Notes: generated from the letters alone by a model not told the origin. A DNA stretch of 64,000 nt from Terriglobia bacterium (GCA_010084195.1 RGPS01000002.1:40116-104115); one strand, 5' to 3'. Counted from the stretch's first letter, positions 1-12,930 are shown. Made by a program: numbers and translations.

Positions 1-4
1 CAAT

Positions 5-1000
5 ATGAAACTTGTACTTTGGTTACTGCTCACTGCCCTGTCAGCTCGTGCTCAGGCGCTGCGTATTTATGCAATTGACACCGAAGGCGGCAAAGCCACC
101 CTCTATGTGACGCCCACCGGCGAGTCGATGCTGATCGACACCGGCTATGACGGCAACGACAGCCGCGACGCGAACCGGATCGCTGCGGCAGCTGCGGCAG
201 CAGGCGTGAAGCGAATCAACCACCTGGTGATCACGCATTTTCATTCCGATCATATGGGCGGCCTGCCACAGTTGCTGAAGAAACTTCCTGTGGACCATAT
301 CTACGATCATGGCGAATCCGTCGAAGGCGGCAAGAGCGCCACGGCTGCCTTTCTCGCCTACACCGACGCCAGGTCCACGCTGAAATACACGGTTCTCCGC
401 GCCGGCGATACTGTCCCGATAAAGGGGCTGCGGGTGGAAGTGGTTTCAGCGGATAGCAAAGCCATCACGAAGGCGCTGGCCGCAGGGGGACAGCCCAATC
501 CTCTGTGCACCAGCTATCAGGCGATGGCTGCAGACCCCGGTGAGAACGCACATTCTCTGGCCCTGATGATCACTTTCGGGAAACTCCGCATCTCAGACCT
601 CGGCGATTTGTACTGGAACCAGGAATTCGACCTCGCTTGCCCGGCGAACAAACTGGGGACCGTGGATCTCTACATGACTACGCACCACGGCACGAAGACG
701 TCGGGTCTGCCCCAGATCGTTCACGCCCTCCATCCCCGTGTGGTGCTGATGAATAATGGTGCCACCAAGGGCGGCTCGGTAGAGGCGATGACCACGATTC
801 GAAAATCACCCGGCCTGGTGGACATGTGGCAACTTCACTATTCCAACGCGGGCGGGGCTACCCAGAATTCATCGGAACAGTTCCTCGCAAACCCGACCGA
901 AGCCTGTAAAGGTGAATGGCTGGAAGTAACCGGCCTTACCGATGGCACGCTGACCCTGAAGAACTCCCGGAACGGCTTCTCGAAAACTTACACGCGATGA
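5..1000 (+). CDS. Secreted metallo-beta-lactamase-fold hydrolase
   Basis: 331 residues. The first 18 residues form a typical Sec signal peptide ending in ARAQA, so the enzyme probably acts in the periplasm or outside. The metal-binding signature HFHSDHMGG lies near residue 80, and a later GDL and THHGTKTSG supply the remaining ligands expected of the MBL fold. The spacing resembles the ComEC/Rec2-like MBL subfamily, usually phosphodiesterases or hydrolases of unknown substrate. Only 4 bases precede the start, so its promoter and upstream neighbour are outside the window. It converges on the adenosine-deaminase-like gene with a 10-base gap. The substrate cannot be told from sequence. Confidence 0.85.
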   Translation: MKLVLWLLLTALSARAQALRIYAIDTEGGKATLYVTPTGESMLIDTGYDGNDSRDANRIAAAAAAAGVKRINHLVITHFHSDHMGGLPQLLKKLPVDHIYDHGESVEGGKSATAAFLAYTDARSTLKYTVLRAGDTVPIKGLRVEVVSADSKAITKALAAGGQPNPLCTSYQAMAADPGENAHSLALMITFGKLRISDLGDLYWNQEFDLACPANKLGTVDLYMTTHHGTKTSGLPQIVHALHPRVVLMNNGATKGGSVEAMTTIRKSPGLVDMWQLHYSNAGGATQNSSEQFLANPTEACKGEWLEVTGLTDGTLTLKNSRNGFSKTYTR

Positions 1001-1010
1001 TTTACAAGCG

Positions 1011-1916
1011 CTAAAAGCGATGGTCCCAGGCGTTTTGCCGAATCTGGCTTAGCTCGGCTTCGCTAAAGCCAAAGCGTGTGCGCGCCAGTTCGTATTCGCC
1101 CCGCAGGTCGCACTGAAAGATCCCGGGGTCGTCCGTGTTCAGGGTAATGATGACGCCCTGGTCGAACAACTTCCTTACAGGGTGAGCGTTAAGGGTTGGC
1201 ACTGCGCCGGTGCAAACATTGCTGGTGATGCAGACTTCCAGGGGAATCTGTTCGGCGACAAGGCGGCGGATCAGTTCCTGATCATCAATCGCCCGGATGC
1301 CGTGCCCGATACGTTCCGCACCAATATCCAGCGCTTGACGAACAGAATCCGCAGGCCCGGTCTCGCCGGCGTGGGCAGTCAGCCGGAGACCTGCGTCCTT
1401 CGCATAAGCGTAGGCCTCGCCGAAGAGATGGGCGGGACCTCGTAATTCATCCCCCCCAATGCCAAAGGAAACAGCACCGTCCCCGACGAAATTTGCCGCG
1501 AGCCTCGCTATTTCCATAACATGCTCCGGCCCAAACTGCCGGATGGCGTCGAGGTTCCAGGCGATCTCCACCGGAGAGCCTTCTTGCGCCTCCCGGATCG
1601 CCACCCAGATATCTGAAAAATCGAACCCACGCCAGAGCGCCACACCGGCGGCCACTGTTACCTCGGCATAGGTAACGCCCTGGGCTGCCAGGTTGTCGAG
1701 CATCCGGCGCGTGATGAGGGCGTAGTCTTCGGGGCTATTCAGGCGTTGCGCAACGAATTTGAAGCAGTCGAGGAAGCCGGTGAAGTCGTGGAAATCCCAG
1801 AGTTGCGCAACCTGCTCCCTCGTGAGGTTCGGGTCCAGCAGAAGAATCGTTTCCTGATCGACAGTGCCTTCCAGATGCAGGTGTATTTCGGCAAGAGGCG
1901 TCACAGTTACAATCAT
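1011..1916 (-). CDS. Adenosine deaminase family protein (adenosine or aminodeoxyfutalosine deaminase)
   Basis: 301 residues from an ATG that opens [17 protein letters not shown]; the longer ORF in the track adds 70 residues that lie over the start of glgB and look non-coding. Zn-binding HLHLEG is near residue 11; LTAHAGE, RIGHGI and a late TDDPG supply the other conserved catalytic and metal residues of the family. These enzymes hydrolytically deaminate purine nucleosides; close relatives deaminate aminodeoxyfutalosine in menaquinone synthesis, and SNVCTGAV fits that branch about as well as true adenosine deaminase. The gene is divergent from glgB with only 21 bases between the two start codons. 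Confidence 0.85.
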   Translation of the reverse strand: MIVTVTPLAEIHLHLEGTVDQETILLLDPNLTREQVAQLWDFHDFTGFLDCFKFVAQRLNSPEDYALITRRMLDNLAAQGVTYAEVTVAAGVALWRGFDFSDIWVAIREAQEGSPVEIAWNLDAIRQFGPEHVMEIARLAANFVGDGAVSFGIGGDELRGPAHLFGEAYAYAKDAGLRLTAHAGETGPADSVRQALDIGAERIGHGIRAIDDQELIRRLVAEQIPLEVCITSNVCTGAVPTLNAHPVRKLFDQGVIITLNTDDPGIFQCDLRGEYELARTRFGFSEAELSQIRQNAWDHRF

Positions 1917-1937
1917 CACACCTATAATGGAGGTGCC

Positions 1938-4130
1938 ATGACTGCCGCCGAAATAGAAGCGATTGCGGGCGGATGCCATGGTGACGCCTTCAGCGTCCTC
2001 GGCCCGCATATCACCGACAGCGCCAAAGGCGCGAAGACCTGGGAAGTCCGGGCATTTCTCCCGCAGGCGAAAGCTGCCCGCGTTGTGCGCAGCGGTGCCG
2101 AGCCCGTCGTCATGACCCGGCAGCACACCGAAGGCTTCTTCGTCGCGTCATTCAAGCTGGAGCCGGGCGCTTACCAACTACAGCTCGAAGACTTCCAGGG
2201 CGGGTCGGCCACCCTCGAAGACCCCTATCGATTTGGCCCCATCATCAGTGAGTTTGACCTCCATCTGCATGCAGAGGGCAACCTCCATGAGACCTGGAAT
2301 ACCCTCGGGGCGCACGTCGCGCAGGTGGGTGATGTTTCCGGGATTCGGTTCGCAGTCTGGGCCCCAACCGCAGCTTACGTCTCAGTGGTGGGTGACTTCA
2401 ACGAGTGGGACACACGTCGGCACCCGATGCGCCTGCGGAATTCCGGCATCTGGGAGATCTTCCTGCCGGATGCCAGACCGGGGCACGCTTACAAGTATCT
2501 TGTGCGGTCAAAGGTGGATGGCCACCAGCAATTGAAGTCAGATCCTTTCGGGTTTGGCAGCGAGGTGCCACCCCGCTCCGCATCAGTAATTCGGGCCGTG
2601 GATACGTACGCGTGGAGTGACGGAGCCTGGCTGGAACGGAGGGCGGCGGCAAATCCCCTAAAGTCCCCCATGTCGATTTACGAACTACACCTGGGTTCGT
2701 GGAAGCGGCATGAAGATGGCACGCCTCTGAGCTACCGGGAACTGGCAGTCGATCTGGTCAGTTATGTGAAGCGGATGGGCTACACCCACATTGAACTGCT
2801 GCCTGTCGTGGAGCATCCGTTCACCGGGTCCTGGGGCTATCAGGTAATTGGGTACTTTGCGCCCACGTCCCGCTTTGGTGATCCCGACGACTTCCGGTAC
2901 TTCGTGGACGCTTGCCACCAGGCTGGGATTGGCGTGATTGTGGACTGGGTGCCAGCCCACTTCCCGCGCGACGCACATGGTCTGGCGAAGTTCGACGGCA
3001 CCGCCCTGTACGAACATGCCGACCCGAGGCAGGGCGAACACACCGAGTGGGGCACGCTGATCTTTAACTTCGGTCGCAATGAGGTCCGGCAGTTCCTGAT
3101 CGCGTCCGCTATTTTCTGGCTGCGTGAGTATCACATTGACGGCCTGCGTGTGGATGCCGTGGCGTCGATGCTCTACCTCGATTACGCACGCGAACCAGGC
3201 GGCTGGATTCCGAACCGTTTTGGCGGACGGGAGAATTTGGAGGCAATCGAGTTCCTGAAGAGGTTCAACGAACTGGCCCACCAGGTACCTGGCGCGTTCA
3301 CGATTGCCGAGGAATCCACCTCATTCCCGGGAGTAACCCGACCTGTCTACGCCGGGGGCCTGGGCTTCACCATGAAGTGGAACATGGGCTGGATGCACGA
3401 CATGTTCCGCTACTTTGCGGCCGACCCTGTCTACCGGAAACATCTGCACAACCACATCACCTTCAGCCTGCTGTACGCCTTCACCGAAAATTTCGTCCTG
3501 CCGATCTCGCATGATGAGGTGGTCTACGGCAAGCGTTCGCTCCTCAACAAAATGCCGGGCGACCAGTGGCAGCGCTTCGCCAATGTCCGGGCCTTCCTGG
3601 GCTATATGTTCACCCATCCTGGCAAGAAACTGCTGTTCATGGGCTGTGATATTGCGGACTGGAACGAGTGGAATCATGACTCGTCCGTGCCATGGAAGAT
3701 CGAGGAATTTGCGGATCACGCGGGCGTCCAGAGCCTCGTTCGGGAGTTGAACAGGCTCGTCACACACGAGAAAGCGCTGCACGAGGTGGATTTTGCGCAC
3801 GCCGGCTTTGAGTGGATCGATTTCCGCGATGTGGAAAGCTCGGTAATTTCGTTCCTGCGGAGAGGCGAGAAACCCGAGGACTGCATGGTGGTGGTATGCA
3901 ATTTCACGCCCCGAATGCGCACGTCTTATTCGGTCGGGGTTCCCGAGGCAGGGTTCTACGAAGAGATGCTGAACACCGACGCCGTGGAGTTTGGCGGCTC
4001 GGGTAAAGGAAATCTCGGCGGGGTCGAGGCATCAACCGAGGCCCGCCATGGTCGCCCCGCCAGTATTACGATCACGCTGCCCCCTCTGGCCGTGGTCGCA
4101 TTCAAGCGCAGACCCTCCGCCACTCAGTAG
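1938..4130 (+). CDS. glgB: 1,4-alpha-glucan branching enzyme
   Basis: 730 residues, the usual length for GlgB. The ATG at 1938 is preceded by GGAGGT at about 5-9 bases; the ORF in the track begins 192 bases earlier but that stretch overlaps the divergent deaminase. The N-terminal part carries the carbohydrate-binding module 48 region ([18 protein letters not shown]), followed by the GH13 barrel with DWVPAHF, the nucleophile Asp in DGLRVDAVA (residue 406), the acid/base Glu in IAEES (458) and the SHDEVVYGK motif that is characteristic of branching enzymes. It makes alpha-1,6 branches in glycogen in the cytoplasm. No other glycogen gene is adjacent. The next gene starts 17 bases downstream on the same strand. 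Confidence 0.97.
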   Translation: MTAAEIEAIAGGCHGDAFSVLGPHITDSAKGAKTWEVRAFLPQAKAARVVRSGAEPVVMTRQHTEGFFVASFKLEPGAYQLQLEDFQGGSATLEDPYRFGPIISEFDLHLHAEGNLHETWNTLGAHVAQVGDVSGIRFAVWAPTAAYVSVVGDFNEWDTRRHPMRLRNSGIWEIFLPDARPGHAYKYLVRSKVDGHQQLKSDPFGFGSEVPPRSASVIRAVDTYAWSDGAWLERRAAANPLKSPMSIYELHLGSWKRHEDGTPLSYRELAVDLVSYVKRMGYTHIELLPVVEHPFTGSWGYQVIGYFAPTSRFGDPDDFRYFVDACHQAGIGVIVDWVPAHFPRDAHGLAKFDGTALYEHADPRQGEHTEWGTLIFNFGRNEVRQFLIASAIFWLREYHIDGLRVDAVASMLYLDYAREPGGWIPNRFGGRENLEAIEFLKRFNELAHQVPGAFTIAEESTSFPGVTRPVYAGGLGFTMKWNMGWMHDMFRYFAADPVYRKHLHNHITFSLLYAFTENFVLPISHDEVVYGKRSLLNKMPGDQWQRFANVRAFLGYMFTHPGKKLLFMGCDIADWNEWNHDSSVPWKIEEFADHAGVQSLVRELNRLVTHEKALHEVDFAHAGFEWIDFRDVESSVISFLRRGEKPEDCMVVVCNFTPRMRTSYSVGVPEAGFYEEMLNTDAVEFGGSGKGNLGGVEASTEARHGRPASITITLPPLAVVAFKRRPSATQ

Positions 4131-4147
4131 GGCTATTCTGGTAGTCC

Positions 4148-5719
4148 ATGCGCTACGACGCGATTATTGTTGGCGGCGGTCACAACGGGCTCGTCTGCGC
4201 GGCCTATCTGGCAAAGGCCGGAAAACAGGTTTTGGTTCTCGAGCGCCGCGAGATGTTAGGCGGCTGCGCGGTAACCGAAGAACTTTGGCCGGGGTATAAG
4301 GTCTCCACCGGAGCCTACCTCGTCAGCCTCCTGCAGGAGCGGATTGTGCGGGAACTGGAACTGGAGAAGCACGGGTACCATGTCATCCCCAAAGACCCGG
4401 CTTTTTTCTCGGTGTATCCAGACGGGCGGCATCTGTTCTTCTGGCAGGATGAGCGAAAAACGCTGGCAGAAATCGCGAAGTTCAGCAAGCGCGACGCCGA
4501 GCAATTCCCCAAGTATGAAGCCTGGCTGGAAGGTTTGGCCCGCATTGTGGAATCGCTCTTGCTTGTTACGCCGCCCGCTCTCCCCCCGCGTAAGGCCTCC
4601 GATTTCGTGGACTATCTGAAGCTTCTGGCGAAGTTTCGGGGCCTTGGCCCCCGCGAAATCACCGGCCTGGTGAAGATTTTCACTCAGTCTGCAGCGGACC
4701 TGCTCGACGAGTGGTTCGAATCCCCTGAGATCAAAGTCACGCTGGCGACCGACGGCGTAATTGGGGCCAATGGCGGCCCCAGGTCGCAGGGCACGGCCTA
4801 TATCCTGATGCACCACTGTATGGGGGGCGTGAACGGGAAACGGGGTCTGTGGGGCTTCGTGCGCGGCGGCATGGGGGCTGTGTCGGAAGCGATTGCGTCA
4901 GCCGCTCGCGCTGCCGGGGCCGAGATCCGAACCAACGCAGCCGTGCAGAAGTTTCTGGTGCGGGACGGCAGAGCCTGTGGCGTCGTAATGGAGAACGGCG
5001 ACGAATTCCATGCACCCGTCATCGCATCGAATCTGGACCCCAAGCAGACTTTTCTGCAATTGGCAGATCCGCGCGATCTGGAGCCGGAGTTCCTGCAGGC
5101 GATCCGCCACTATCGCGTAGAGGGCACGTCCCTGAAGATGAATCTGGCGCTGGACGGGCTCCCGGATTTCACCGCGCTGCCTGGCACGCCGGGCCCCCAA
5201 CATGGAGCGACCATGCATATTTGCCCCTCCATCGACTACGTGGAACGTGCCTGGGACGATGCCAAGTACGGGCGACCGTCGCAGAATCCTTTGCTGGAAA
5301 TGACGTGTGCCAGCATGTACGACGATTCCATTGCCCCGAAAGGCAAGCACCTGATGGGCATCTTCCTGCAGTACGCGCCCTACACGCTCCGGGATGCCTC
5401 ATGGGATGACCTGCGCGAGCCGTATGGGGACCGGGTTTTGGAAGTGATCTCGGAGTACGCGCCAAACATGCGGGATATAGTGCAGGAACGCCAGGTTCTG
5501 AGCCCTCTGGATCTGGAGCGGCGTTTTGGAATCTCCGGCGGGAACATCTTCCACGGGGAAATGGGTCTGGACCAGATGTTCGTCCTGCGCCCTGTAGCCG
5601 GGTGGGCGAGGTACAAAACACCGATCGACGGCCTGTGGCTCTGTGGGTCAGGAGCGCACCCCGGCGGTGGCGTGATGGGTGCGCCCGGTTACAATGCAGC
5701 TCGGGAGATTCTTCGATGA
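4148..5719 (+). CDS. FAD-dependent oxidoreductase, phytoene desaturase/PYROXD2-like
   Basis: 523 residues. The N-terminus is a Rossmann FAD-binding motif (IIVGGGHNGLVCAAYLAKAG) and the C-terminus carries the matching flavin-binding segment GLWLCGSGAHPGGGVMGAPG, the arrangement of the phytoene desaturase / amine oxidase superfamily. Length and the C-terminal GxxGxxPGGGV pattern fit the pyridine nucleotide-disulfide oxidoreductase domain 2 (PYROXD2) group better than true carotenoid desaturases. No carotenoid genes are nearby, so a role in pigment synthesis is not supported. It follows glgB by 17 bases and its stop overlaps the start of the phosphodiesterase gene (ATGA), suggesting co-transcription. 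Confidence 0.85.
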   Translation: MRYDAIIVGGGHNGLVCAAYLAKAGKQVLVLERREMLGGCAVTEELWPGYKVSTGAYLVSLLQERIVRELELEKHGYHVIPKDPAFFSVYPDGRHLFFWQDERKTLAEIAKFSKRDAEQFPKYEAWLEGLARIVESLLLVTPPALPPRKASDFVDYLKLLAKFRGLGPREITGLVKIFTQSAADLLDEWFESPEIKVTLATDGVIGANGGPRSQGTAYILMHHCMGGVNGKRGLWGFVRGGMGAVSEAIASAARAAGAEIRTNAAVQKFLVRDGRACGVVMENGDEFHAPVIASNLDPKQTFLQLADPRDLEPEFLQAIRHYRVEGTSLKMNLALDGLPDFTALPGTPGPQHGATMHICPSIDYVERAWDDAKYGRPSQNPLLEMTCASMYDDSIAPKGKHLMGIFLQYAPYTLRDASWDDLREPYGDRVLEVISEYAPNMRDIVQERQVLSPLDLERRFGISGGNIFHGEMGLDQMFVLRPVAGWARYKTPIDGLWLCGSGAHPGGGVMGAPGYNAAREILR

Positions 5720-6855
5720 AATGGCTCGCGGGATTGTTGCTGGGGACCAGCATGTTTGCGGCATCACCGCTGGTGGTGGTTTCGATCGATGGCCTGGACA
5801 ATCGGTACTTGACTGAGGCAGATAAGCTCGGCCTCAAAACGCCGAACCTTCGAAAGCTGATGCGAGAGGGGCAGACTTCCAGGGGCGTGATTGGGTCGGT
5901 GCCGACGGTCACCTGGCCCTCGCACGTGACGATTATCACCGGTGTAGACCCCGTGAAACACGGAATTCTGTCCAATTGGCGTCCGCCGGGAGAGAAATAC
6001 CTCAAATACAGCCAGATCCAGGTCCCAACGCTGCTCGGGGCGGCACACGCGGCGGGGATCACAACTGCGTCGGTCAACTGGCCAACTACGCTGGACTCGC
6101 CCGATATCGACTGGAACCTGCCCGAGGTCTTTGCGAAACGCCGGGGTGGGTTTATGGACTTGAAGTCCATTGAGGCAAAGGCAAAACCCGTGGACCTGGT
6201 GAAGCGGATCGCTGCCGATTATCCCTCCTTTGCGACCGAGTGGATGGATGACCGCACACGAACCCAGGCCGTCGTCTGGCTCCTGAAGAACGCGAAACCC
6301 GGCCTGCTGCTGGTACATCTGGTGGACCTGGACAGTGAGCAGCACGACAACGGTCCGTTCTCGCGCGAGGCCATCGCACAACTGGAACATCTGGATTCGC
6401 TGTTGGGGCAGATTTTGGCGGCTGTACCGAAGGGTGGCAGGCTGGCACTGGTTTCCGACCACGGCTTCGACCGCGTAGACCGGATTACGAATCCGCAGGC
6501 CGGGGCTCCGAATGCGGTGCAAACGCCGGGCCTGGTTGTCGCACGGGACGAGGCGACCGCAGCGCTCCTCCGCAAACAGGATGGAGTGGGCCGAGAGGTG
6601 CCTCTGGCTGAATACGCGAGTTTCCCGTCCAATCTGCCCGCGAAGCCCGACGCTGTCTTCGAGCCGTCACCGGGAGTGATGTTTGGGGCGAAACCCGGCC
6701 CGGCAGAGGAGATCGGCAACCATGGCCATTGGCCGATGAGGTACCGTTCGGTTTACGTTCTGTGGGGGACAGGGCTGCGCCGAGAGAGTCTGCCCGAGTT
6801 CCCTATGAAAGAAATTGCGGGGCGGCTGGCCACGGCAATGGGTCTGAAGTTTTAG
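5716..6855 (+). CDS. Secreted alkaline-phosphatase-superfamily phosphodiesterase (NPP-like)
   Basis: 379 residues from the ATG overlapping the previous stop (ATGA), with GGGAG a few bases upstream; the track start at 5602 lies inside the oxidoreductase gene. A short signal peptide (to about residue 16, FAAS) is followed by VSIDGLD, the nucleophile segment PTVTWPSH, the metal-binding VSDHGFD and GNHGHWPM, all hallmarks of the nucleotide pyrophosphatase/phosphodiesterase branch of the alkaline phosphatase superfamily. It should bind two metal ions and hydrolyse phosphodiester or phosphonate esters in the periplasm. Overlap with the upstream gene suggests one transcript. Confidence 0.87.
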   Translation: MKWLAGLLLGTSMFAASPLVVVSIDGLDNRYLTEADKLGLKTPNLRKLMREGQTSRGVIGSVPTVTWPSHVTIITGVDPVKHGILSNWRPPGEKYLKYSQIQVPTLLGAAHAAGITTASVNWPTTLDSPDIDWNLPEVFAKRRGGFMDLKSIEAKAKPVDLVKRIAADYPSFATEWMDDRTRTQAVVWLLKNAKPGLLLVHLVDLDSEQHDNGPFSREAIAQLEHLDSLLGQILAAVPKGGRLALVSDHGFDRVDRITNPQAGAPNAVQTPGLVVARDEATAALLRKQDGVGREVPLAEYASFPSNLPAKPDAVFEPSPGVMFGAKPGPAEEIGNHGHWPMRYRSVYVLWGTGLRRESLPEFPMKEIAGRLATAMGLKF

Positions 6856-7043
6856 TTTTCGAATCCACATTCGGCTAATGCGGTTTCAAGCTGACAAGTT
6901 GCCTGAAACCAACAACGGAAGCTTGGCTCCCTTCGTGGACGTATCTGTGCAGCACGAGACATTGCTTGTGGGAACTTGCGACGTTACACCATCGCTTCCC
7001 GCCCGCACCGGATGTGATAATCCTTTCAGGCAGGGATTGTGAG

Positions 7044-7343
7044 ATGCAGGCAGCCACTATCATTCGTACCCTTCGCGAACATGAGGGAAAATTGCGCTCC
7101 GTAGGTGTGGAACACCTCTCTCTATTTGGCTCTTGGGCGCGAGGCAGCGCAGACCCGGCTCTCTCCGATATCGATCTCATTGCCGATTTCGACTCCGCCC
7201 GTGAGTATTCGTTGCTGGACCGGGTGCGGCTTGAGAACCGCCTCGCAGACATACTGGGAGCCAAAGTGGACCTGGTTCCCGCGCCGGCGCTGAAGGATGG
7301 CATCCGGGAACGCGCAGTTCGCGAGGCAGTGAGCGCCTTTTAG
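7044..7343 (+). CDS. MNT-type minimal nucleotidyltransferase (MntA-like antitoxin)
   Basis: 99 residues from ATG 7044; the 26 extra residues of the track ORF look unrelated. The catalytic signature GSWARG followed by SDIDLIADF is the polymerase-beta-type GSxxxG and DxD motif of MNT proteins, normally about 95-150 residues. In known HEPN/MNT toxin-antitoxin modules MntA silences the HepT RNase by adding AMP to a tyrosine near its active site. A HepT-like gene does follow directly, but it is broken (see next entry), so this antitoxin appears to have outlived its toxin. All catalytic residues look intact, so it may still be translated. Confidence 0.85.
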   Translation: MQAATIIRTLREHEGKLRSVGVEHLSLFGSWARGSADPALSDIDLIADFDSAREYSLLDRVRLENRLADILGAKVDLVPAPALKDGIRERAVREAVSAF

Positions 7344-7900
7344 ATATTTCAGCCGAGCCTTTCGGGACATTGCGGACGCGATCAGCCTGATTCTCTGAAG
7401 ATCCGAGGACCATCGCGGCGGTCGAGCGCAAGCTGCGGGTTATCAGCGAAGCGGCGATTCGACTGGGCCAGGAAGCGGAACTTCGCTGTCCGGGACCACC
7501 CTGGGGAGAGATCAGGGGTATCGGCAATTGGCTGCGCCACCAATATGACGCCGTTGAGTTGCCGGTCATATGGAAGACCGTGCGTGACGATCTTCCGCCT
7601 CTCAAGGCCGCAGTACTCCGCACTCTGGCTAAGCTGGCACCGCCTTCGTCGAGTGTGGGGGGGGAGGCAAAAAGAATATTGTTGAGCTTGGCTGATCCGC
7701 AGTTTGATCTCCTGCTGACGCTCGACAAGAATCTGTCCTACCAGCAGAATCTGGATACCAAACGAACTGCCGTGCTTATCGTTCGGGCACGGTCAAACCG
7801 AATTCAGGACCTGCTCCCGGTCATCCCCGAATGTCTTGCAGCGCTGGAGCGTATTCAATGGCAGCCGGTAGTCCGCGTCGATTCGTTTCCTCCGCAGTAG
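7344..7900 (+). pseudogene. HepT (HEPN RNase) remnant fused to the C-terminal part of a DUF5615 PIN-like protein
   Basis: Directly after the MNT stop, one frame reads RYFSRAFRDIADAISL then hits a stop at 7396; the homology resumes one frame over at about 7400 with DPRTIAAVERKLRVISEA and continues through WKTVRDDLPPLKA. Together they match the start and end of HepT/DUF86, with a segment of roughly 15-20 residues lost at the frame change. The catalytic RX4HXY motif reads GNWLRHQY, so the Arg is Gly while His and Tyr remain. From about 7660 the same frame becomes FDLLLTLDKNLSYQQNL and RARSNRIQDLLPVIP, which is the C-terminal half of DUF5615 (PIN-like) proteins, a different toxin family. The track ORF at 7559 is only the tail of this chimera, from a TTG with no evident ribosome site. 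Confidence 0.75.
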
Positions 7901-8014
7901 GACCCTGAATTGATGCGAACCGCCACTCCCGGTTCCAGATTGTCCGTGCTTGGGGTTGCAAGCTGAGCGCGTAAGCACTGAGACCAGGCTCTCAGACAGA
8001 TTTTCCAGACTTCC

Positions 8015-8710
8015 CTACCAGGTAAACGGAATTCCCGGCGTCAATTCCAGGATCTTCGTTGCGACTGCCAGGTCCTGCAACGCGGAAGGCCTGCCCACCA
8101 GAGGCGGAAAGGTCCCGAAGTGCATCGGGATCACGGTTTCGGCCTGTAGCAATCGGCAAGCCAGTGCCGCTTCCCGGGGGCCCATCGTATAAAAGTCGCC
8201 AATCGGCAGGAATGCCAGACTGGGCTTGTAGAGTTCGGCAATCAGCGCCATATCGCTGAAAACATTGGTATCGCCAGCGAAGTAGAGGGTTCTGCCTTCC
8301 GGCAGGGTGATCACATACCCAGCTGCTTCGCCTCCATAGACGATGCTGCCGTCATCCTCGCTGATACCGCAACTGTGCACCGCATGGGTCATCGTCACGG
8401 TGACCGAACCAGCCTGTTGAGATCCGCCCTTGTTCATGCCGGAACAGGTTTCCACGCCTTTACGTCCCAGCCAGTGGGCCGTCTCGTAGATGGCAACCAC
8501 TTTTGAACCGAACTTTTTGGCCAAAGGAATCGCATCATGTATATGGTCAAAGTGCCCGTGGGAAATCAGAATTGTGTCACAGCGGGTGATCTCGAAACCC
8601 GCCGGGTACGCCGGATTCCCCGTGAGCCACGGGTCGCAAATGATCGTCTCTCCGTCGGGGAGTACCAACTGAAAGGTGCCGTGTCCGAGCCATGTGATTT
8701 CTATCGCCAT
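8015..8710 (-). CDS. UPF0173-type metal-dependent hydrolase (MBL fold)
   Basis: 231 residues, the standard length for this family, when started at the ATG opening MAIEITWLGHGTFQL; the 24 extra residues of the track ORF are not conserved in appearance. Motifs in order are WLGHGTF, ISHGHFDH (the HxHxDH-type zinc site), THAVHS, FAGDTNVFSDM and PMHFGTFP, which are the five MBL motifs in the UPF0173/YtkL arrangement. No signal peptide is seen, so it should be cytoplasmic. The physiological substrate of the family is unsettled. It is divergent from secA, about 100 bases apart. Confidence 0.9.
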   Translation of the reverse strand: MAIEITWLGHGTFQLVLPDGETIICDPWLTGNPAYPAGFEITRCDTILISHGHFDHIHDAIPLAKKFGSKVVAIYETAHWLGRKGVETCSGMNKGGSQQAGSVTVTMTHAVHSCGISEDDGSIVYGGEAAGYVITLPEGRTLYFAGDTNVFSDMALIAELYKPSLAFLPIGDFYTMGPREAALACRLLQAETVIPMHFGTFPPLVGRPSALQDLAVATKILELTPGIPFTW

Positions 8711-8813
8711 CGAGGCGATTATGCCACAGCCTTCCGAGCGTGGCTTCCCAACGTGGCTTCCAGACTGACCCCCATCACGCAAGGCAAGCTAAACTGAAGG
8801 AGCCCCCCTAATT

Positions 8814-11645
<2,832 letters not shown>

Positions 11646-11670
11646 TCGAAAGCAGGCAACCAGGCTTGAA

Positions 11671-12930
11671 TCACTCGTAGCGAAGCGCTTCGATCGGATT
11701 CAGCCTGGACGCCTTCAGCGCGGGTAACAGCCCGGCGATCAGGCCTATCAACTCCAGCACCAGCGTGGAGGTAATCACGGCAAACTGCGAGATGTGCAGG
11801 TGGATGTCACCTTGCCCTGTTTCATCCTTAAAGATTGGGCCCAGCAAAGGCAGAGTGCCGATACCGGCAGTGGCCCCCCAGGCGATCAACACGCCGAACA
11901 GACCTCCAACCGTGACGATAACCATCGCTTCAAAGAGGAACTGCAGCAGGATGGCCCCTCTGGTTGCGCCAATCGACTTGAGAACACCGATCTCGCGGGT
12001 TCGCTGTGTCACCGAAACCAGCATGATGTTGGCCAGCCCGACGCCGCCGATAGCCAGAGTCAGCGCACCGATCAACCCCAGCAGAACCTGCAGTCCGATC
12101 GACATCCCGTCGATAACCTTCATGAACTCGTTGAATACGATGACTTCCAGAGCCCTCTCATCGTTGGGGGAGAAATTATGCAACCGCCCCATCGTCGCCC
12201 GGATCTCTTTGACTGCCTGCGCGCGAAAAAGAGGATTTGCCGGAGTCCAGACGAAGTTCTCCGGATACTTGATGTTTCGAAACATCGAAGCCGTGGAGTA
12301 AGGAATAAAGAGACACTGGTTATCGGGCGTGTTGTAGTTCGAGATTTGCGTCTTCGTCCGCAGGATCCCCACCACCTGAAACTGAGTGCCCTTAATGGTG
12401 ATGAACTCACCAACCGGATTGATCTCGCCAAAGAGCTTTTCCGCAGCCTTTGATCCGATTACAGCGACTCTCGCCCGACTGACGTCGTCTTCGGGCGACA
12501 GCCAGCGCCCATCGGACAGTGTCATATTCCGAACCCTGCCGTAAGGTGATTCCACCGCACGAATCGTGATGTTCTGTTGCCGGTAGCCGCGAACCACCAT
12601 GGCATTGCGGACCAGAGCCTCGGGAGAAATGGCCGCAACCATAGGCACTGAGTCCCGAATCGCCGTCACATCATCGTATTCGATACGAACCCGGTGCCCG
12701 GCACGTTCCCCACCAGCCTGCTTGGAGGTTTGGCCTCCAAAAACGAGAACCAGATCCTGCCCGACGGCCTGAAACGAAGACCTGAGCGCAAAGCCAAAAC
12801 CTTCACCGTACGAATAGAGGATGACGAAACAAGACACGCCCCAGCCCAGGCTCAGCATGGTGAGAATGCTGCGCTGACGGTTGAAGCGCAACGCGGCCAT
12901 GGCCTCAGATAAAATCGCACGCAGCGTCAT
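11671..12930 (-). CDS. MacB/FtsX-type ABC transporter permease (second copy)
   Basis: 419 residues from the ATG that overlaps the stop of the preceding permease gene by four bases (ATGA); the 76 extra residues of the track ORF come from reading through that gene in another frame. Layout: one N-terminal membrane helix, a periplasmic MacB-type domain of about 230 residues (QAGGERAGHRVRIEYDDV), then three helices of the FtsX domain ending in LLPALKASRLNPIEALRYE. There is no nucleotide-binding domain, so it needs a separate ATPase. Sequence and length parallel the neighbouring permease, suggesting tandem duplication into a heterodimer. It is the last gene of the exporter operon. Confidence 0.88.
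   Translation of the reverse strand: MTLRAILSEAMAALRFNRQRSILTMLSLGWGVSCFVILYSYGEGFGFALRSSFQAVGQDLVLVFGGQTSKQAGGERAGHRVRIEYDDVTAIRDSVPMVAAISPEALVRNAMVVRGYRQQNITIRAVESPYGRVRNMTLSDGRWLSPEDDVSRARVAVIGSKAAEKLFGEINPVGEFITIKGTQFQVVGILRTKTQISNYNTPDNQCLFIPYSTASMFRNIKYPENFVWTPANPLFRAQAVKEIRATMGRLHNFSPNDERALEVIVFNEFMKVIDGMSIGLQVLLGLIGALTLAIGGVGLANIMLVSVTQRTREIGVLKSIGATRGAILLQFLFEAMVIVTVGGLFGVLIAWGATAGIGTLPLLGPIFKDETGQGDIHLHISQFAVITSTLVLELIGLIAGLLPALKASRLNPIEALRYE

Noticed and set aside
1923-1928. TATAAT just before glgB
   Set aside because: Only about 10 bases from the ATG, overlapping the ribosome site, so it cannot be the glgB -10 for a message with that site.
4148-5719. Carotenoid biosynthesis role for the FAD enzyme
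   Set aside because: No phytoene synthase or other carotenoid gene is near, and the C-terminus fits the PYROXD2 group better.
6856-7043. tRNA or small RNA in the 188-base gap before the MNT gene
   Set aside because: No cloverleaf, T-loop or terminator seen.
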